Shown piece after piece: positions 51,252 through 59,356 of a stretch of 64,000 nucleotides of DNA. The DNA lies in assembly GCA_964543475.1 (NCBI GenBank), contig CAZIYJ010000003.1, forward strand, positions 186,001 to 250,000. Reading direction: 5' to 3'. Within the stretch, counting starts at the first letter, position 1, and each line of letters opens with the position of its first letter. Below the pieces are notes generated by a model that was not told the DNA's origin, ran no database searches, and saw only the letters and a list, made by a program, of their open reading frames with translations. The stretch is from JAYSYM01 sp964543475 (lineage in GTDB: Bacteria; Bdellovibrionota; Bdellovibrionia; Bdellovibrionales; JAMPXM01). The position numbers were made by a program, and so were the translations under genes.

Positions 51252-51833
51252 ATGAAAAAACTATTAGCGTCTGGAGCAGCGATCATAGCGGTGGCCTTGA
51301 GCGCAAGCGCTCAGGCGGCAGTTCCCAATTTAACTGCGGCTGAGCTTTCATCGCATAAAGTTGGCAAGCTAATCGTTCTCAAAAAGATCGACTCAGCATT
51401 TCAAGCAAAATTACGTGGCATTGAAGTCGTAAACTTGCAAGGTGGCGGAGCAGGGAAGCCGACTTTTAAAGTGATCATCTCGCAAGAAGTTGATTCAGGG
51501 AAAGTAGCAAATAAAGTTGAATTAACTCTCGATGACAAAGGAAAGGCTCTTGGTATTCCTTCTGTAGTAAATGGAGTTGCGGCGTCGAAAGCAACCGTAT
51601 GGTCGGAAAAAGATCCGATGGCACTAACTGAGTTGGCGCTTCACCACGTTGAGCATCTGGCAGGAACCGGCGACAAGAAAATTGCGCAGTTTATTCAGCC
51701 GTTAAAAGCTGTGCGAATTACTCAGGTCGGGCAGAACGCAGAATTAGAAATTTTGGCGAACGGAATCAAAGGCCGCTTAGTTATGCTTCTTGATGGCCAA
51801 GGTAAGTTAATTCAAGCCCAAGTAGTTGAATAG
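51252..51833 (+). CDS. Secreted protein of unknown function
   Basis: GGAG precedes the ATG; a signal ending AQAAV follows. The 170-residue mature protein seems to contain two similar beta-rich halves (FKVIISQEVDSGKVANKVELTLDDKGKALGI and AELEILANGIKGRLVMLLDGQGKLIQAQVV), with LALHHVEHLAGTGDKK between them offering histidines. No family recognised. It precedes the di-haem lipoprotein by 31 bp and lies behind a possible sigma-54 promoter, near csoR. Confidence 0.6.
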   Translation: MKKLLASGAAIIAVALSASAQAAVPNLTAAELSSHKVGKLIVLKKIDSAFQAKLRGIEVVNLQGGGAGKPTFKVIISQEVDSGKVANKVELTLDDKGKALGIPSVVNGVAASKATVWSEKDPMALTELALHHVEHLAGTGDKKIAQFIQPLKAVRITQVGQNAELEILANGIKGRLVMLLDGQGKLIQAQVVE

Positions 51834-51864
51834 AACTTTGGAAGAAGAAGGGGAGAGACTCGCC

Positions 51865-52593
51865 ATGGACGAAATCAAAAATCTCTTCCTTCTGATTTTA
51901 GCCGGAGCGTCAGTCGTCAGTTGCGGTTACTTTGGTCCGAGTTCACCAACGCTCACTCAATCAGTTCTCACCCCACAGCAAAAAGCCAGTCTCTCTTACG
52001 AAACTGTGCGAACGGCGGTCTTTACCCAGAGTTGTACTGGCTGTCACGGGTCGTTAGGTGGCGTTAATTTAGAGTCGTACGATTCTGTAATACAAAACCT
52101 AGCATTAGTTGAGCGAGCCGTTTTTCAAACCAAGACAATGCCGAAGGGTTTTTCTTTAACACGAGATCAAGAAGCTATTTTGAAAGCTTGGATTGAAATG
52201 GGTGCCCCAGAAAAACCTGGGCAGGGAACTCCAGCACCTACTCCCGATCCAACTGCGACTCCGGAACCAACACCTGAGCCTACTCCGACTCCGGTACCTG
52301 AGCCTCTAAAGGCAACGTTTGAATCAATTAAGCAGAATGTTTTAACTAACAAGTGTATCTACTGCCACAGTGGAAGTGGGCAAGCTAAACACATCCCGAT
52401 CGATACGGTCGACGCTCTAGTAAATTCACCGAGAGAAATTGTAATTCCTGGTAATGCTGATGAGAGCGGCCTCGTGCTTGCGATTGAACGTGATGATGAC
52501 AAGAGAATGCCGCCACCTAATGTCGGCAAAAGTTTGTCAGATGACGAAAAGCAAGTGATTAGAGAATGGATCAATAACGGTGCAAGCGATTAA
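51865..52593 (+). CDS. Di-haem c-type cytochrome-like lipoprotein
   Basis: The ATG at 51865 is preferred over an upstream start because the signal peptide then has normal length; the lipobox is VVSC. Haem motifs CTGCH and CIYCH flank a Pro/Thr linker (TPAPTPDPTATPEPTPEPTP). DKRMPPPNVGKSLSDDEKQVIREWI completes the second domain. It is a paralogue of the lipoprotein at 14199 but with a longer linker. It follows the unknown protein at 51252 closely. Confidence 0.78.
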   Translation: MDEIKNLFLLILAGASVVSCGYFGPSSPTLTQSVLTPQQKASLSYETVRTAVFTQSCTGCHGSLGGVNLESYDSVIQNLALVERAVFQTKTMPKGFSLTRDQEAILKAWIEMGAPEKPGQGTPAPTPDPTATPEPTPEPTPTPVPEPLKATFESIKQNVLTNKCIYCHSGSGQAKHIPIDTVDALVNSPREIVIPGNADESGLVLAIERDDDKRMPPPNVGKSLSDDEKQVIREWINNGASD

Positions 52594-52598
52594 AAAAA

Positions 52599-52626
52599 AG
52601 CGGGAGTCCGCTCTAGAACTCCCGCT
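52599..52626 (-). terminator. Intrinsic terminator for minus-strand gene
   Basis: AGCGGGAGT and ACTCCCGCT form a 9-bp stem with a 10-nt loop; on the minus strand eight T residues follow. It ends transcription from the gene at 52802. A second 7-bp hairpin (CCTTACG/CGTAAGG) lies at 52635-52657. Confidence 0.85.
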
Positions 52627-52801
52627 GAAGGAAACCTTACGGTTACGAAGCGTAAGGCCTTAATGCATAACCAAAATATCCCATGGTCTTATTGTCCGAA
52701 AGTCTTGAATGGCTATTCCTAATTATCCATTTGCTACCGTTTTGCGGAGCTATCGACTCTCAATCTCTGTTTTCCTGTAATAGTCCGTTCTGTTCGCGGG
52801 C

Positions 52802-53638
52802 CTAGCGATACAGACTTTGTACAAGCTCGATCATTCTGCGGTTTGAAACAGAGTCTGAAATTTGTGTTTCGACAGTGATAAAATCAATTTTCTTATTAAC
52901 GGCCCAATCAGATAAATAGCCAATGTCTCTTGGCCGCTCTAGGATCAAACTCATGTTTGGATTGTTGGCTTGAATAAAGCGATCGTAAGTAGGCTTCAAA
53001 GTAGCGATAAAAAAGTTGTCGATATCCCACTGTGGGTTGACGTTGACATAGCGATTGTCGATATCGATCAATTCTTTCTCAGTCAGGATCGATAACTGGT
53101 CGCGGTGTGAATGATCATCAGTGTTGTTGTGAAGAGCTACAAGCGAGCCGTATTTTCTTTGCTTCTGAGCAAGCTGGATGTTTCGCACAATCCAGTTAAC
53201 GAAGTTCTTGAGTTTTTGAAAGTGCGCAGGGGTAGGAGTGGGCTTTGTCCTTTCGCGCAATCCTTTGTCCGTGAAAATTCGATTCGGGTCGAATTCGTAA
53301 GTCACGCTGTCGATCTTAACTCTCATGTTGCGGCCTGCACCTGCGTGATCAAGATACATTAAAGTGCCACCGTTCTTTCGGACCGCCTCGCTGCCAGTCG
53401 TTCTCGCTGTCACCTCGTTTTCATGCATGTGAAAGAAGAAAAGATCGGTTTTTAGCCTGGGGTAATTAATAACTTTCAATTTTACTAATCCATCGGAGCG
53501 AGTACTAAAGCGGTATTCAAGCACCAATGGATTTGCGCTACTGTAAATTTGATTTCGATAATTCGACGGCAAATCGGAAATAGCGAACGCCGTAGATGCG
53601 AATAGGGTAGTTGTGAGTGCAAACAATATTTTTTTCAT
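52802..53638 (-). CDS. Secreted protein, possible zinc hydrolase
   Basis: A signal ending TAFAI precedes 260 residues. FFFHMHENEVTA contains His-x2-Glu-like ligands, LDHAGAGRNMRV and FDPNRIFTDKGLRERT follow, and VALHNNTDDHSH provides later histidines. This order is reminiscent of M14-type metallocarboxypeptidases or amidases but is not a confident match. FDPNRIFT suggests a conserved uncharacterised family. It ends at a strong terminator; no operon partner is seen. Confidence 0.5.
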   Translation of the reverse strand: MKKILFALTTTLFASTAFAISDLPSNYRNQIYSSANPLVLEYRFSTRSDGLVKLKVINYPRLKTDLFFFHMHENEVTARTTGSEAVRKNGGTLMYLDHAGAGRNMRVKIDSVTYEFDPNRIFTDKGLRERTKPTPTPAHFQKLKNFVNWIVRNIQLAQKQRKYGSLVALHNNTDDHSHRDQLSILTEKELIDIDNRYVNVNPQWDIDNFFIATLKPTYDRFIQANNPNMSLILERPRDIGYLSDWAVNKKIDFITVETQISDSVSNRRMIELVQSLYR

Positions 53639-53962
53639 GGATGACCGATCATGACAGCTCAGGCGTGTATTTCAACTAACTTTCGAGACAATAAGGCCCT
53701 GCGGGGGTCAATGCAGTTTTTAGTCTGAAGAGTTTGCCGCCGATAAGAAAATGCAGACGAAGGTCTAACAGACTTTTAAAAGGGTGTTGTCACTTTCGTT
53801 TTGAAAAAGCAGATCACCGAGCAACAAGTCAACTTGTTAGAGGGTTCAGATTACTGAGGCAGTTAACCATCATTGTAAAAATCTTTTCATACAACTTAAT
53901 GTAACTAGCGTCAGATTCCGTGATTGATATGCTTCTTTAAATCTATTTTATGGAGGTCATAA
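53639..53962. other. Gene-free interval with one palindrome
   Basis: The 324-bp divergent spacer between the gene at 52802 and the first DUF305 pair holds no credible frame. AACAAGT-CA-ACTTGTT (53823-53838) is a perfect 7-bp inverted repeat that could be an operator for the DUF305 genes. No CueR- or CsoR-like box was found here. Confidence 0.4.
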
Positions 53963-54550
53963 ATGAAATCACTACTAGCCGCTTTGGCAATTTGTCTTGT
54001 TGCTCCCAACTCTTTTGCAGATGATGAGCATAAACACTCAGATCACGGAACTATGGATCACAGTCAAATGATGAAAAACATGTCGGGCCCAACTGCTGAT
54101 GCACATTTTTTAGATATGATGACTCAGCATCATAAAGATGGAATCGAGATGTCGCAAATGGCTGTCGATAAATCGCAAAATGCTGAACTAAAAAAGATGG
54201 CTGAAAAAATGGTAAAGGATCAGACAAAAGAAGTAGAGCAGATGCAGAAGTGGAGAACAGATCAGTTTGCATCAGTGCCGGCAATGGATCATGCAATGCC
54301 AAAAATGGATATGTCTTCGATGAACGACGCGAAAGGAGCGGAGTTTGATAAAGCATTTTCGAAAATGATGTCGCAGCACCACCAAGACGGAATCAAAATG
54401 GCAAATGCTGCCGCACCAAAGCTTACAAACAAAGAAGTTAAGAAGTTCGCGCAGAACGTTGTCAAAAACCAAACTAAAGAGAAGCAGCATTTGACGAAGT
54501 TGCACTCAAAAATTGGCGGAACATCAAGCGGTTCATCAAAAGCCGAGTAG
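53963..54550 (+). CDS. Periplasmic DUF305 protein, duplicated module A
   Basis: GGAGG precedes the ATG. A signal ending SFADDE leads into a His/Met-rich tail (HKHSDHGTMDHSQMMKNM) and two DUF305 halves: HFLDMMTQHHKDGIEMSQMAVDKSQNAELKKMAEKM and FDKAFSKMMSQHHQDGIKMANAAAPKL. The HH and MM pairs are likely Cu(I)/Cu(II) ligands by analogy. It is followed 24 bp later by a membrane DUF305 gene; the same pair recurs at 59797-60916 with high similarity. Confidence 0.88.
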   Translation: MKSLLAALAICLVAPNSFADDEHKHSDHGTMDHSQMMKNMSGPTADAHFLDMMTQHHKDGIEMSQMAVDKSQNAELKKMAEKMVKDQTKEVEQMQKWRTDQFASVPAMDHAMPKMDMSSMNDAKGAEFDKAFSKMMSQHHQDGIKMANAAAPKLTNKEVKKFAQNVVKNQTKEKQHLTKLHSKIGGTSSGSSKAE

Positions 54551-54574
54551 CATTGCTTTTTTTAAGGAGGACAC

Positions 54575-55084
54575 ATGGCTACACGTACTATGGATCATTC
54601 AGCGATGGATCACTCGACCGCTCACCCAAACCACGCAGTGACGGGCGCAGGACATTATAAGCGATTCGCTATGATGGTGGGTCTATCGTTTATCGCGATG
54701 TACATCTTGATGTACGCGATGGTCGATGCGTTCTCCAGTGTGTACATGAATATCAATCAGTTCTATATGGCGGGGCTAATGGCAGCTCCGATGGCAGTGA
54801 TAGAAATTTTGGTAATGCGATCGATGTATCCAAACAAAAATCTCAATAATTTAATTCTTGTAGGAAGTGTTGCAGCCTTAGGTCTTTTTTGGTTCGGCAT
54901 TCGATCGCAGATTGCTGTCGGCGACCAACAATTTCTGCGCTCAATGATTCCCCATCACTCTGGCGCCATCCTCATGTGCGGAAAAGCAAATCTCACAGAT
55001 CCGTCGATAAAAGATCTTTGCAGTGGAATTATGAAGGGCCAAGCAGCAGAAATCGAACAGATGAAATCAATGCTCTCTCGATAA
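54575..55084 (+). CDS. Membrane-anchored DUF305 protein, duplicated module B
   Basis: AAGGAGG lies before the ATG. The N-terminal MDHSAMDHSTAHPNH is His/Met-rich; three hydrophobic segments (FAMMVGLSFIAMYILMYAMVD, FYMAGLMAAPMAVIEILVM, LILVGSVAALGLFWFGI) follow; then a DUF305 helix pair (FLRSMIPHHSGAILMCGKANL...EIEQMKSMLSR) faces the periplasm. It is probably the membrane partner of the secreted DUF305 protein upstream. Confidence 0.87.
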   Translation: MATRTMDHSAMDHSTAHPNHAVTGAGHYKRFAMMVGLSFIAMYILMYAMVDAFSSVYMNINQFYMAGLMAAPMAVIEILVMRSMYPNKNLNNLILVGSVAALGLFWFGIRSQIAVGDQQFLRSMIPHHSGAILMCGKANLTDPSIKDLCSGIMKGQAAEIEQMKSMLSR

Positions 55085-55135
55085 TTTCGAGAAGTATTGT
55101 CTCGTAATTTTAAAAATTGCTGGTATCAATTTGGC

Positions 55136-55151
55136 CGGCACACTTGATGCA
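55136..55151 (+). promoter_or_regulatory. Sigma-54-type promoter candidate
   Basis: CGGCAC-ACTTG-ATGCA has GG (55137-55138) and GC (55149-55150) 10 nt apart and lies 36 bp before the cupredoxin start. The surrounding TTGGCCGGCACA is shared with the site at 51171, making chance less likely. Confidence 0.45.
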
Positions 55152-55186
55152 GAGATTACCTGGTGAGAATTAACAAAGGGGTAAAC

Positions 55187-55531
55187 ATGAATTACAAATT
55201 ATTACTACTCACACTTCTAACTGTTTCAACTGTTGGAGCGACATCTGCAGAGGCTGGTACGACGGTAATCACTGGAACTAAAAAAGGTAAATGTGCACCA
55301 GAAATGCCAGCGGTGAAACCAAAAGTACCGGTAACTATTCAGCTGAAGGGGACAAAGGATAAAACCTTTATGCTCCACTCGGCTTTACTGAACCTACACA
55401 TGGTTGCAGCTCCGGGAAAGACAGCTACAGCGGTGATTACTCTTCCGAGTAAAGGTCATTACAGCTTTGTCTGCGGAGATGTAGCTCTACCTGAGAATAA
55501 AAGAACTCAGGGCGGCTTCATGGCGATGTAA
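55187..55531 (+). CDS. Small periplasmic cupredoxin-like protein
   Basis: The ATG at 55187 follows AAGGGG. A signal ending AEAGT precedes a beta-rich domain with FMLHSALLNLHMVAAPG and GHYSFVCGDVALPENKRTQGGF, giving His, Met and Cys ligands. It is homologous to the C-terminal domain of the ankyrin fusion at 49478 (YMLTAASLDINL and GTYPFECGVHGGTQNKGQF). It likely binds periplasmic copper between DUF305 genes and further copper genes. Confidence 0.72.
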   Translation: MNYKLLLLTLLTVSTVGATSAEAGTTVITGTKKGKCAPEMPAVKPKVPVTIQLKGTKDKTFMLHSALLNLHMVAAPGKTATAVITLPSKGHYSFVCGDVALPENKRTQGGFMAM

Positions 55532-56015
55532 GTTGTTAGGATAGATCTGCTGACCTGTTTAATTTAAAAAGCCGGCTTCTTTCGTTTCAGTGATGCTTGT
55601 ACCAGCCCTTACCTTTAGAAACTGATTTGATTCACGGCTATGCAGGGACGATACTACACTTCGAGAAGGGGACGACTGATTAAAGCTCTAAGGACAGCCG
55701 ATCTAACTTGCCAGCTATATGCTAGTAGAGGCTAAGATTGCTTGTGGGGGATCAATGCGCTTTCTAAGTTTACTGGTATTTCTGTCCATTCTGCCAGCCT
55801 CAGGTCTAGCTAATCCAAACCGCGTTAAGCTAAATCTAGTTTCTGAAACAACGATTGAAGCCGGTAAAGCGACTTTACAGTTTACCTTAATCGACACACA
55901 GACAAATCAGCCACTGTCCGCTAACTCCCTCCAAGTCTCTCACGAGAAACTTCTTCATGTTCTTATTTATGATCTGACCGGCCGGGAATATTGCTACCAC
56001 TTACAATGTTAGTTC

Positions 56016-56825
56016 TCAGCTGACAAGCGCCATGTTGATCCCTTCAGTTTCTGGAGCTCGTGGAGGTCGTCCACCGAGCGATGAGTGCGGTCTAACTTCG
56101 TTATAATGTCTGCGCCAACGTTCAATCAGAATCTTTGCTTCGAGAAGTGTGAAAAATATTTCTCCGTTCAAAAACTGATCGCGCATTTTTCCGTTGAACG
56201 ACTCGCAATAACCGTTTTCCCATGGTGAACCGGGTGCAATAAACAATGGCTTTACACTTAAAGTTTTAAACCACTTGAGTAACTTTTTAGCCACGAACTC
56301 AGGACCGTTGTCGGATCTTATGTGTTCGGGTATTCCATGCTCGATGAAGAGATCAGCGAGAATGAAAGTTACATCTTGAGAACGAATTCGTCTTGCAACG
56401 AACGACGCAAGACACTCTTTTGTAAATTCATCGATGATGTTCAAAATTCTAAACTTTCTTCCGTCATGAGTTTGCTCACTTACAAAGTCATAACTCCATA
56501 CATGATTGCGATGAGTGGGGCGAAGTCTGATGCATGAGCCGTCACCAAGCCATAGTCTTGCGCGCTTAGGCTGCTTCTGCGGCACCTGCAAACCTTCACG
56601 CTGCCAAACTCGATGCACGCAATCTTTGCCGACGCTAAAGCCTTCAAGCTGAAGCATTGATGTAATCGTTTTGTAACCATATCTTCCGTACTGAGTCGCA
56701 AGTTCAACAATTCTCTCTCGAAGTCGCTCTTTATCTGGATCAACAATAGCCTGATAGCGCTGAGTTGTACGAAGCTGCCCAATCACCCTGCATGCTAAAC
56801 GTTCAGATACATTCAGCACACGCAT
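56016..56825 (-). CDS. IS3-family transposase OrfB (DDE integrase core)
   Basis: The frame from ATG 56825 covers 269 residues, but the same frame continues upstream (ARRREAVQHAMRV) to the frameshift site, so the active product is a fusion with OrfA. HTH_21-like MRVLNVSERLACRVIG is followed by DGSCIRLRPTHRNHVWSYDFV (first Asp), FRSDNGPEFV (second Asp) and SPWENGYCESFNGKMR (Glu), a complete DDE triad. No stop or frameshift is visible, so the transposase looks functional. Confidence 0.93.
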   Translation of the reverse strand: MRVLNVSERLACRVIGQLRTTQRYQAIVDPDKERLRERIVELATQYGRYGYKTITSMLQLEGFSVGKDCVHRVWQREGLQVPQKQPKRARLWLGDGSCIRLRPTHRNHVWSYDFVSEQTHDGRKFRILNIIDEFTKECLASFVARRIRSQDVTFILADLFIEHGIPEHIRSDNGPEFVAKKLLKWFKTLSVKPLFIAPGSPWENGYCESFNGKMRDQFLNGEIFFTLLEAKILIERWRRHYNEVRPHSSLGGRPPRAPETEGINMALVS

Positions 56826-56860
56826 TGCGTGCTGAACAGCTTCGCGTCTGCGTGCAGGGC

Positions 56861-57139
56861 TTAGAAGTTTCCCGAGGCAACTTCTTTCAAAATCGATACT
56901 TCAAGTGCTTGGTTAGCTACGATCTTTTTAAGGCGAGAATTTTCTTGTTCGAGTTCTTTTAATCGCTTTGCTTGATCAACTTTCAAGCCACCGTATTCGT
57001 TCTTCCAGCGGATCACTGTCTGAAGAGTTACACCGATCTTGCGCGCAGCTTCTTCAAGCGTTGTGCCTTTGCCTTGTTCGATCTCGACAGTTCGTAAATG
57101 TTGAATAATTTCTTCCGCGGAATGCTTCTTTCTTGGCAC
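56861..57139 (-). CDS. IS3-family transposase OrfA
   Basis: The 92-residue product has an HTH (HSAEEIIQHLRTVEIEQGKGT, EEAARKIGVTLQTVIRWKNEYGGL) and a leucine-zipper-like coil (RLKELEQENSRLKKIVANQALEVSILKEV), the standard OrfA layout. It is in the +1 frame relative to OrfB and ends just after the slippery heptamer. It binds the terminal repeats. Confidence 0.93.
   Translation of the reverse strand: MPRKKHSAEEIIQHLRTVEIEQGKGTTLEEAARKIGVTLQTVIRWKNEYGGLKVDQAKRLKELEQENSRLKKIVANQALEVSILKEVASGNF
56867..56873 (-). promoter_or_regulatory. Programmed -1 ribosomal frameshift site
   Basis: On the minus strand the heptamer G-GGA-AAC sits in the OrfA frame just before its stop, the X-XXY-YYZ form. Slipping back one base gives GGG-AAA-CTT-CTA and continues in the OrfB frame (LLSPARRREA), producing the OrfAB transposase. 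Confidence 0.8.
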
Positions 57140-57400
57140 TTAGGACCTCCGTTTAAGGCCCAGACTAACATATCATCTGGACCGGTTTAAGCCGGCCAGG
57201 TCAGCTAAATGTGCAACTTCAAGCTGTTGTTACATCGGAAGTCACAGTTAATCTAACTAATATCAGTCGCGAAAGAGTTAACGTTTATAACTTTAAAGCG
57301 CTAGTTTCGCCTGATCGAGCGCCGCTTTTCCGTCCTCCAATAGTTTAACACTTCTATTCCTAACTTTATTTTTTTTCGATTCATCTCATAGGAGTTACAG

Positions 57401-58225
57401 ATGCGACTATTGATTTCGTTCTATTCATTTCTTTTATGTTCAACTGCCTTCGCTCACGGTGTGGCGGAGAGCGACAAACAACGGATGGTCGACGGGGGAA
57501 TCCTCGATTACCTAGTCTTGGGTGCCAAGCACATGGTCACTGGCTACGATCATTTGCTATTTTTGTTCGGAGTAATTTTCTTCCTTACAAAATTTAAAGA
57601 CATCGTAAAATTTATTACGGCGTTTACGCTCGGCCACAGCATCACTTTGATCTTTGCTACCTTCCTTGGAATTACGGCTAACGAGTATCTTGTCGATGCT
57701 GTTATTGCTCTAACCGTAATTTATAAGGGTTTTGATAACATCGATGGATTCCGTAAATATCTAAAGATCAACGCGCCGAATCTGTTGGCGCTAGTATTTA
57801 TCTTTGGTCTGATTCACGGGTTTGGTTTATCCACGAGACTTCAGCAGTTGCCGCTAGGAGATCATGGACTCTTAGGAAAAATAATTTCATTTAATGCCGG
57901 CGTCGAGTTTGGACAAATTGCAGCCTTAGCTGTGATGTTGCTAATACTTGCTGGATGGCGTAAGTCTCCATCGTTTAAGCGTTTCAGTATTGCTGCGAAT
58001 GTTTTGCTGATGCTAGCGGGGGCTGCGTTGCTTGTGTATCAGTTGTCGCTATACGCTGAAGATCGACACCATGATCAGCATGAAGGGGAAGAAGCGCACG
58101 CAGTAAACCCAGGAGGGGCTCATGACGAAAGCGTTCCGCACACGCACGAATCTGCTCCGCCACCAGTTGAAGCTCCAGCGCAGGGACATGGCCATGATCA
58201 CGGGCCGCATGGACACAGTCATTAA
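57401..58225 (+). CDS. HupE/UreJ-family membrane protein
   Basis: A signal-like start ending AFAHG precedes six membrane helices with GAKHMVTGYDHLLFLFGVIFF, FTLGHSITL and FGLIHGFGL, the conserved His/Asp motifs of HupE/UreJ proteins. The family has been tied to nickel or cobalt, and some members to copper. A cytoplasmic or periplasmic C-terminal tail with 13 His (HHDQHEGEEAH...GHGHDHGPHGHSH) could bind metal. TAGGAG precedes the ATG. It is 9 bp upstream of the DUF3147 gene. Confidence 0.85.
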   Translation: MRLLISFYSFLLCSTAFAHGVAESDKQRMVDGGILDYLVLGAKHMVTGYDHLLFLFGVIFFLTKFKDIVKFITAFTLGHSITLIFATFLGITANEYLVDAVIALTVIYKGFDNIDGFRKYLKINAPNLLALVFIFGLIHGFGLSTRLQQLPLGDHGLLGKIISFNAGVEFGQIAALAVMLLILAGWRKSPSFKRFSIAANVLLMLAGAALLVYQLSLYAEDRHHDQHEGEEAHAVNPGGAHDESVPHTHESAPPPVEAPAQGHGHDHGPHGHSH

Positions 58226-58234
58226 GGAAATCCG

Positions 58235-58585
58235 ATGTTCTATTTTGTATTGAAGTGCCTACTGTCAGGCTTAATCGTTGGAATTGTTTCGGAAATTGCC
58301 AGGCGGTCATCAGGCTTTGCCGCGATAATCGCTTCGCTACCTTTAACTTCGATTTTAGCTTTCATATGGATCTATCATGAAAGCGCAGATCTGCCTGCAC
58401 TTAGTAAGTTGTCGTTTGAGATTGCGCTGATCGTAGTGCCTTCGATACTTTTTTTCGTAATGTTTTCCGTCCTCTTAAGGTTCGGATGGTCATTCTATCC
58501 GAGCCTGCTCTCGAGCATTGTGGGTCTCGTCGCAGCATACTCAATTTATATGTTTGTCTTGAAGAAATTCGGTATGCAGATTTAG
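58235..58585 (+). CDS. DUF3147-family membrane protein
   Basis: The 116 residues have four predicted helices: FYFVLKCLLSGLIVGIVSEIARR, GFAAIIASLPLTSILAFIWIY, FEIALIVVPSILFFVMFSVLLRF and LLSSIVGLVAAYSIYMFVL. The pattern SEIARRSSGFAAIIASLPLTSILA is typical of DUF3147, a family of unknown function. AAGGA precedes the ATG, and it is co-transcribed with the HupE-like gene. Confidence 0.8.
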   Translation: MFYFVLKCLLSGLIVGIVSEIARRSSGFAAIIASLPLTSILAFIWIYHESADLPALSKLSFEIALIVVPSILFFVMFSVLLRFGWSFYPSLLSSIVGLVAAYSIYMFVLKKFGMQI

Positions 58586-58622
58586 CAGCGTAAGATTTTA
58601 AAAATGCTGGTAGCTGTCGGTT

Positions 58623-58666
58623 GAGTGTCGCGGTATTGAGACAGTTTTTGGTCTCTTGCGACACTC
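58623..58666. other. Nested double hairpin
   Basis: GAGTGTCGC and GCGACACTC (9 bp) enclose GAGAC-AGTTTTTG-GTCTC (5 bp). It lies 38 bp after the DUF3147 stop. There is no T-tail, so it may be a processing site, a factor-dependent terminator, or part of a small RNA. Confidence 0.5.
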
Positions 58667-58805
58667 CTGTACGACAGTCGCTTCATTTCGAGGTAAGTCC
58701 TATTAGCTACTTAGCTCAGTAAGTTTCGCACTTTTCATTGGAACAAATTTCGCCTCTAAGCCTAGCAAAATAGCTGCACGCCATGAGTGCATAACAAAGG
58801 GGAAA

Positions 58806-59087
58806 ATGATGAAATACGTTTTACGATGTCTGCCGTTATTACTATTGGTCGGCGCCAACGGCGTTGCGCAAGCTCAGACCGGGCTCAACAGGGTCACTTG
58901 CCTTAGTTCAGATTTTCGCACTCCTATTTGGACTCGCGAGTATTATATTGAGCTGCAGGATCATTTTCAGAATCTCATAGTTGCTAGAGAACTGATTCGC
59001 GAAAATGGGTGTTCCCTAGGTTTGAAAAACACAATCTACTTTGGGGAATGCCACTCTGTGGGATATGAGCAAATTGTTTGTCGTTAG
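58806..59087 (+). CDS. Small secreted protein of unknown function
   Basis: AAGGGGAAA precedes tandem ATG codons. A signal ending AQAQT leads into about 70 residues with four cysteines (VTCLSS, NGCSLG, GECHSV, IVCR), likely two disulphides. No motif suggests an activity. It is monocistronic. Confidence 0.6.
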   Translation: MMKYVLRCLPLLLLVGANGVAQAQTGLNRVTCLSSDFRTPIWTREYYIELQDHFQNLIVARELIRENGCSLGLKNTIYFGECHSVGYEQIVCR

Positions 59088-59356
59088 AACGTCGTAGACA
59101 GCCTTGCACGATTGTTGTTCAAGTCGCCAAGTAAAAAACAGAGGCCAATTTAAGAGAGTAAAAGTGTCATAGCTATCAAATGTGATGAGGTGACGGCTCA
59201 TCGCTACTTTACTGAAAAAAAAGTTTTAGTTATTCACTGAGACTCGAAATCTCCAATATAAAAATACGTTCACATTCCTACGCTGCGTCTTCTAAATTCA
59301 TATTCTGTTGTTTAGTATTTGTTCGAAAACATTTAACGAATAACAGGAGATGAAAG

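Larger units (their letters stand above)
55975..57203 (-). mobile_element. IS3-family insertion sequence (about 1.23 kb)
   Basis: Ends are TGACCGGCCGG on the left and the complement of TGACCTGGCCGG on the right, imperfect terminal inverted repeats beginning TG and ending CA. Two overlapping transposase frames run on the minus strand, with a -1 slippery site between. The adjacent bases GATC and GCTA do not match, so no target duplication remains. The OrfB sequence and end type resemble the IS407-like part of IS3. Confidence 0.88.
55755..57348 (+). pseudogene. Secreted protein gene broken by IS3-type insertion
   Basis: The 5' fragment (55755-55974, GGGGGATCA before ATG) encodes a signal peptide and a beta domain (RVKLNLVSETTIEAGKATLQFTLIDT...EKLLHVLIYD), resembling the start of YtkA-like copper-associated proteins. 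The 3' fragment (57205-57348) encodes LNVQLQAVVTSEVTVNLTNI through a stop at FRPPIV. The element lies between. There is no target duplication and a typical YtkA domain would need more residues between, so part of the gene may be lost. Confidence 0.6.
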
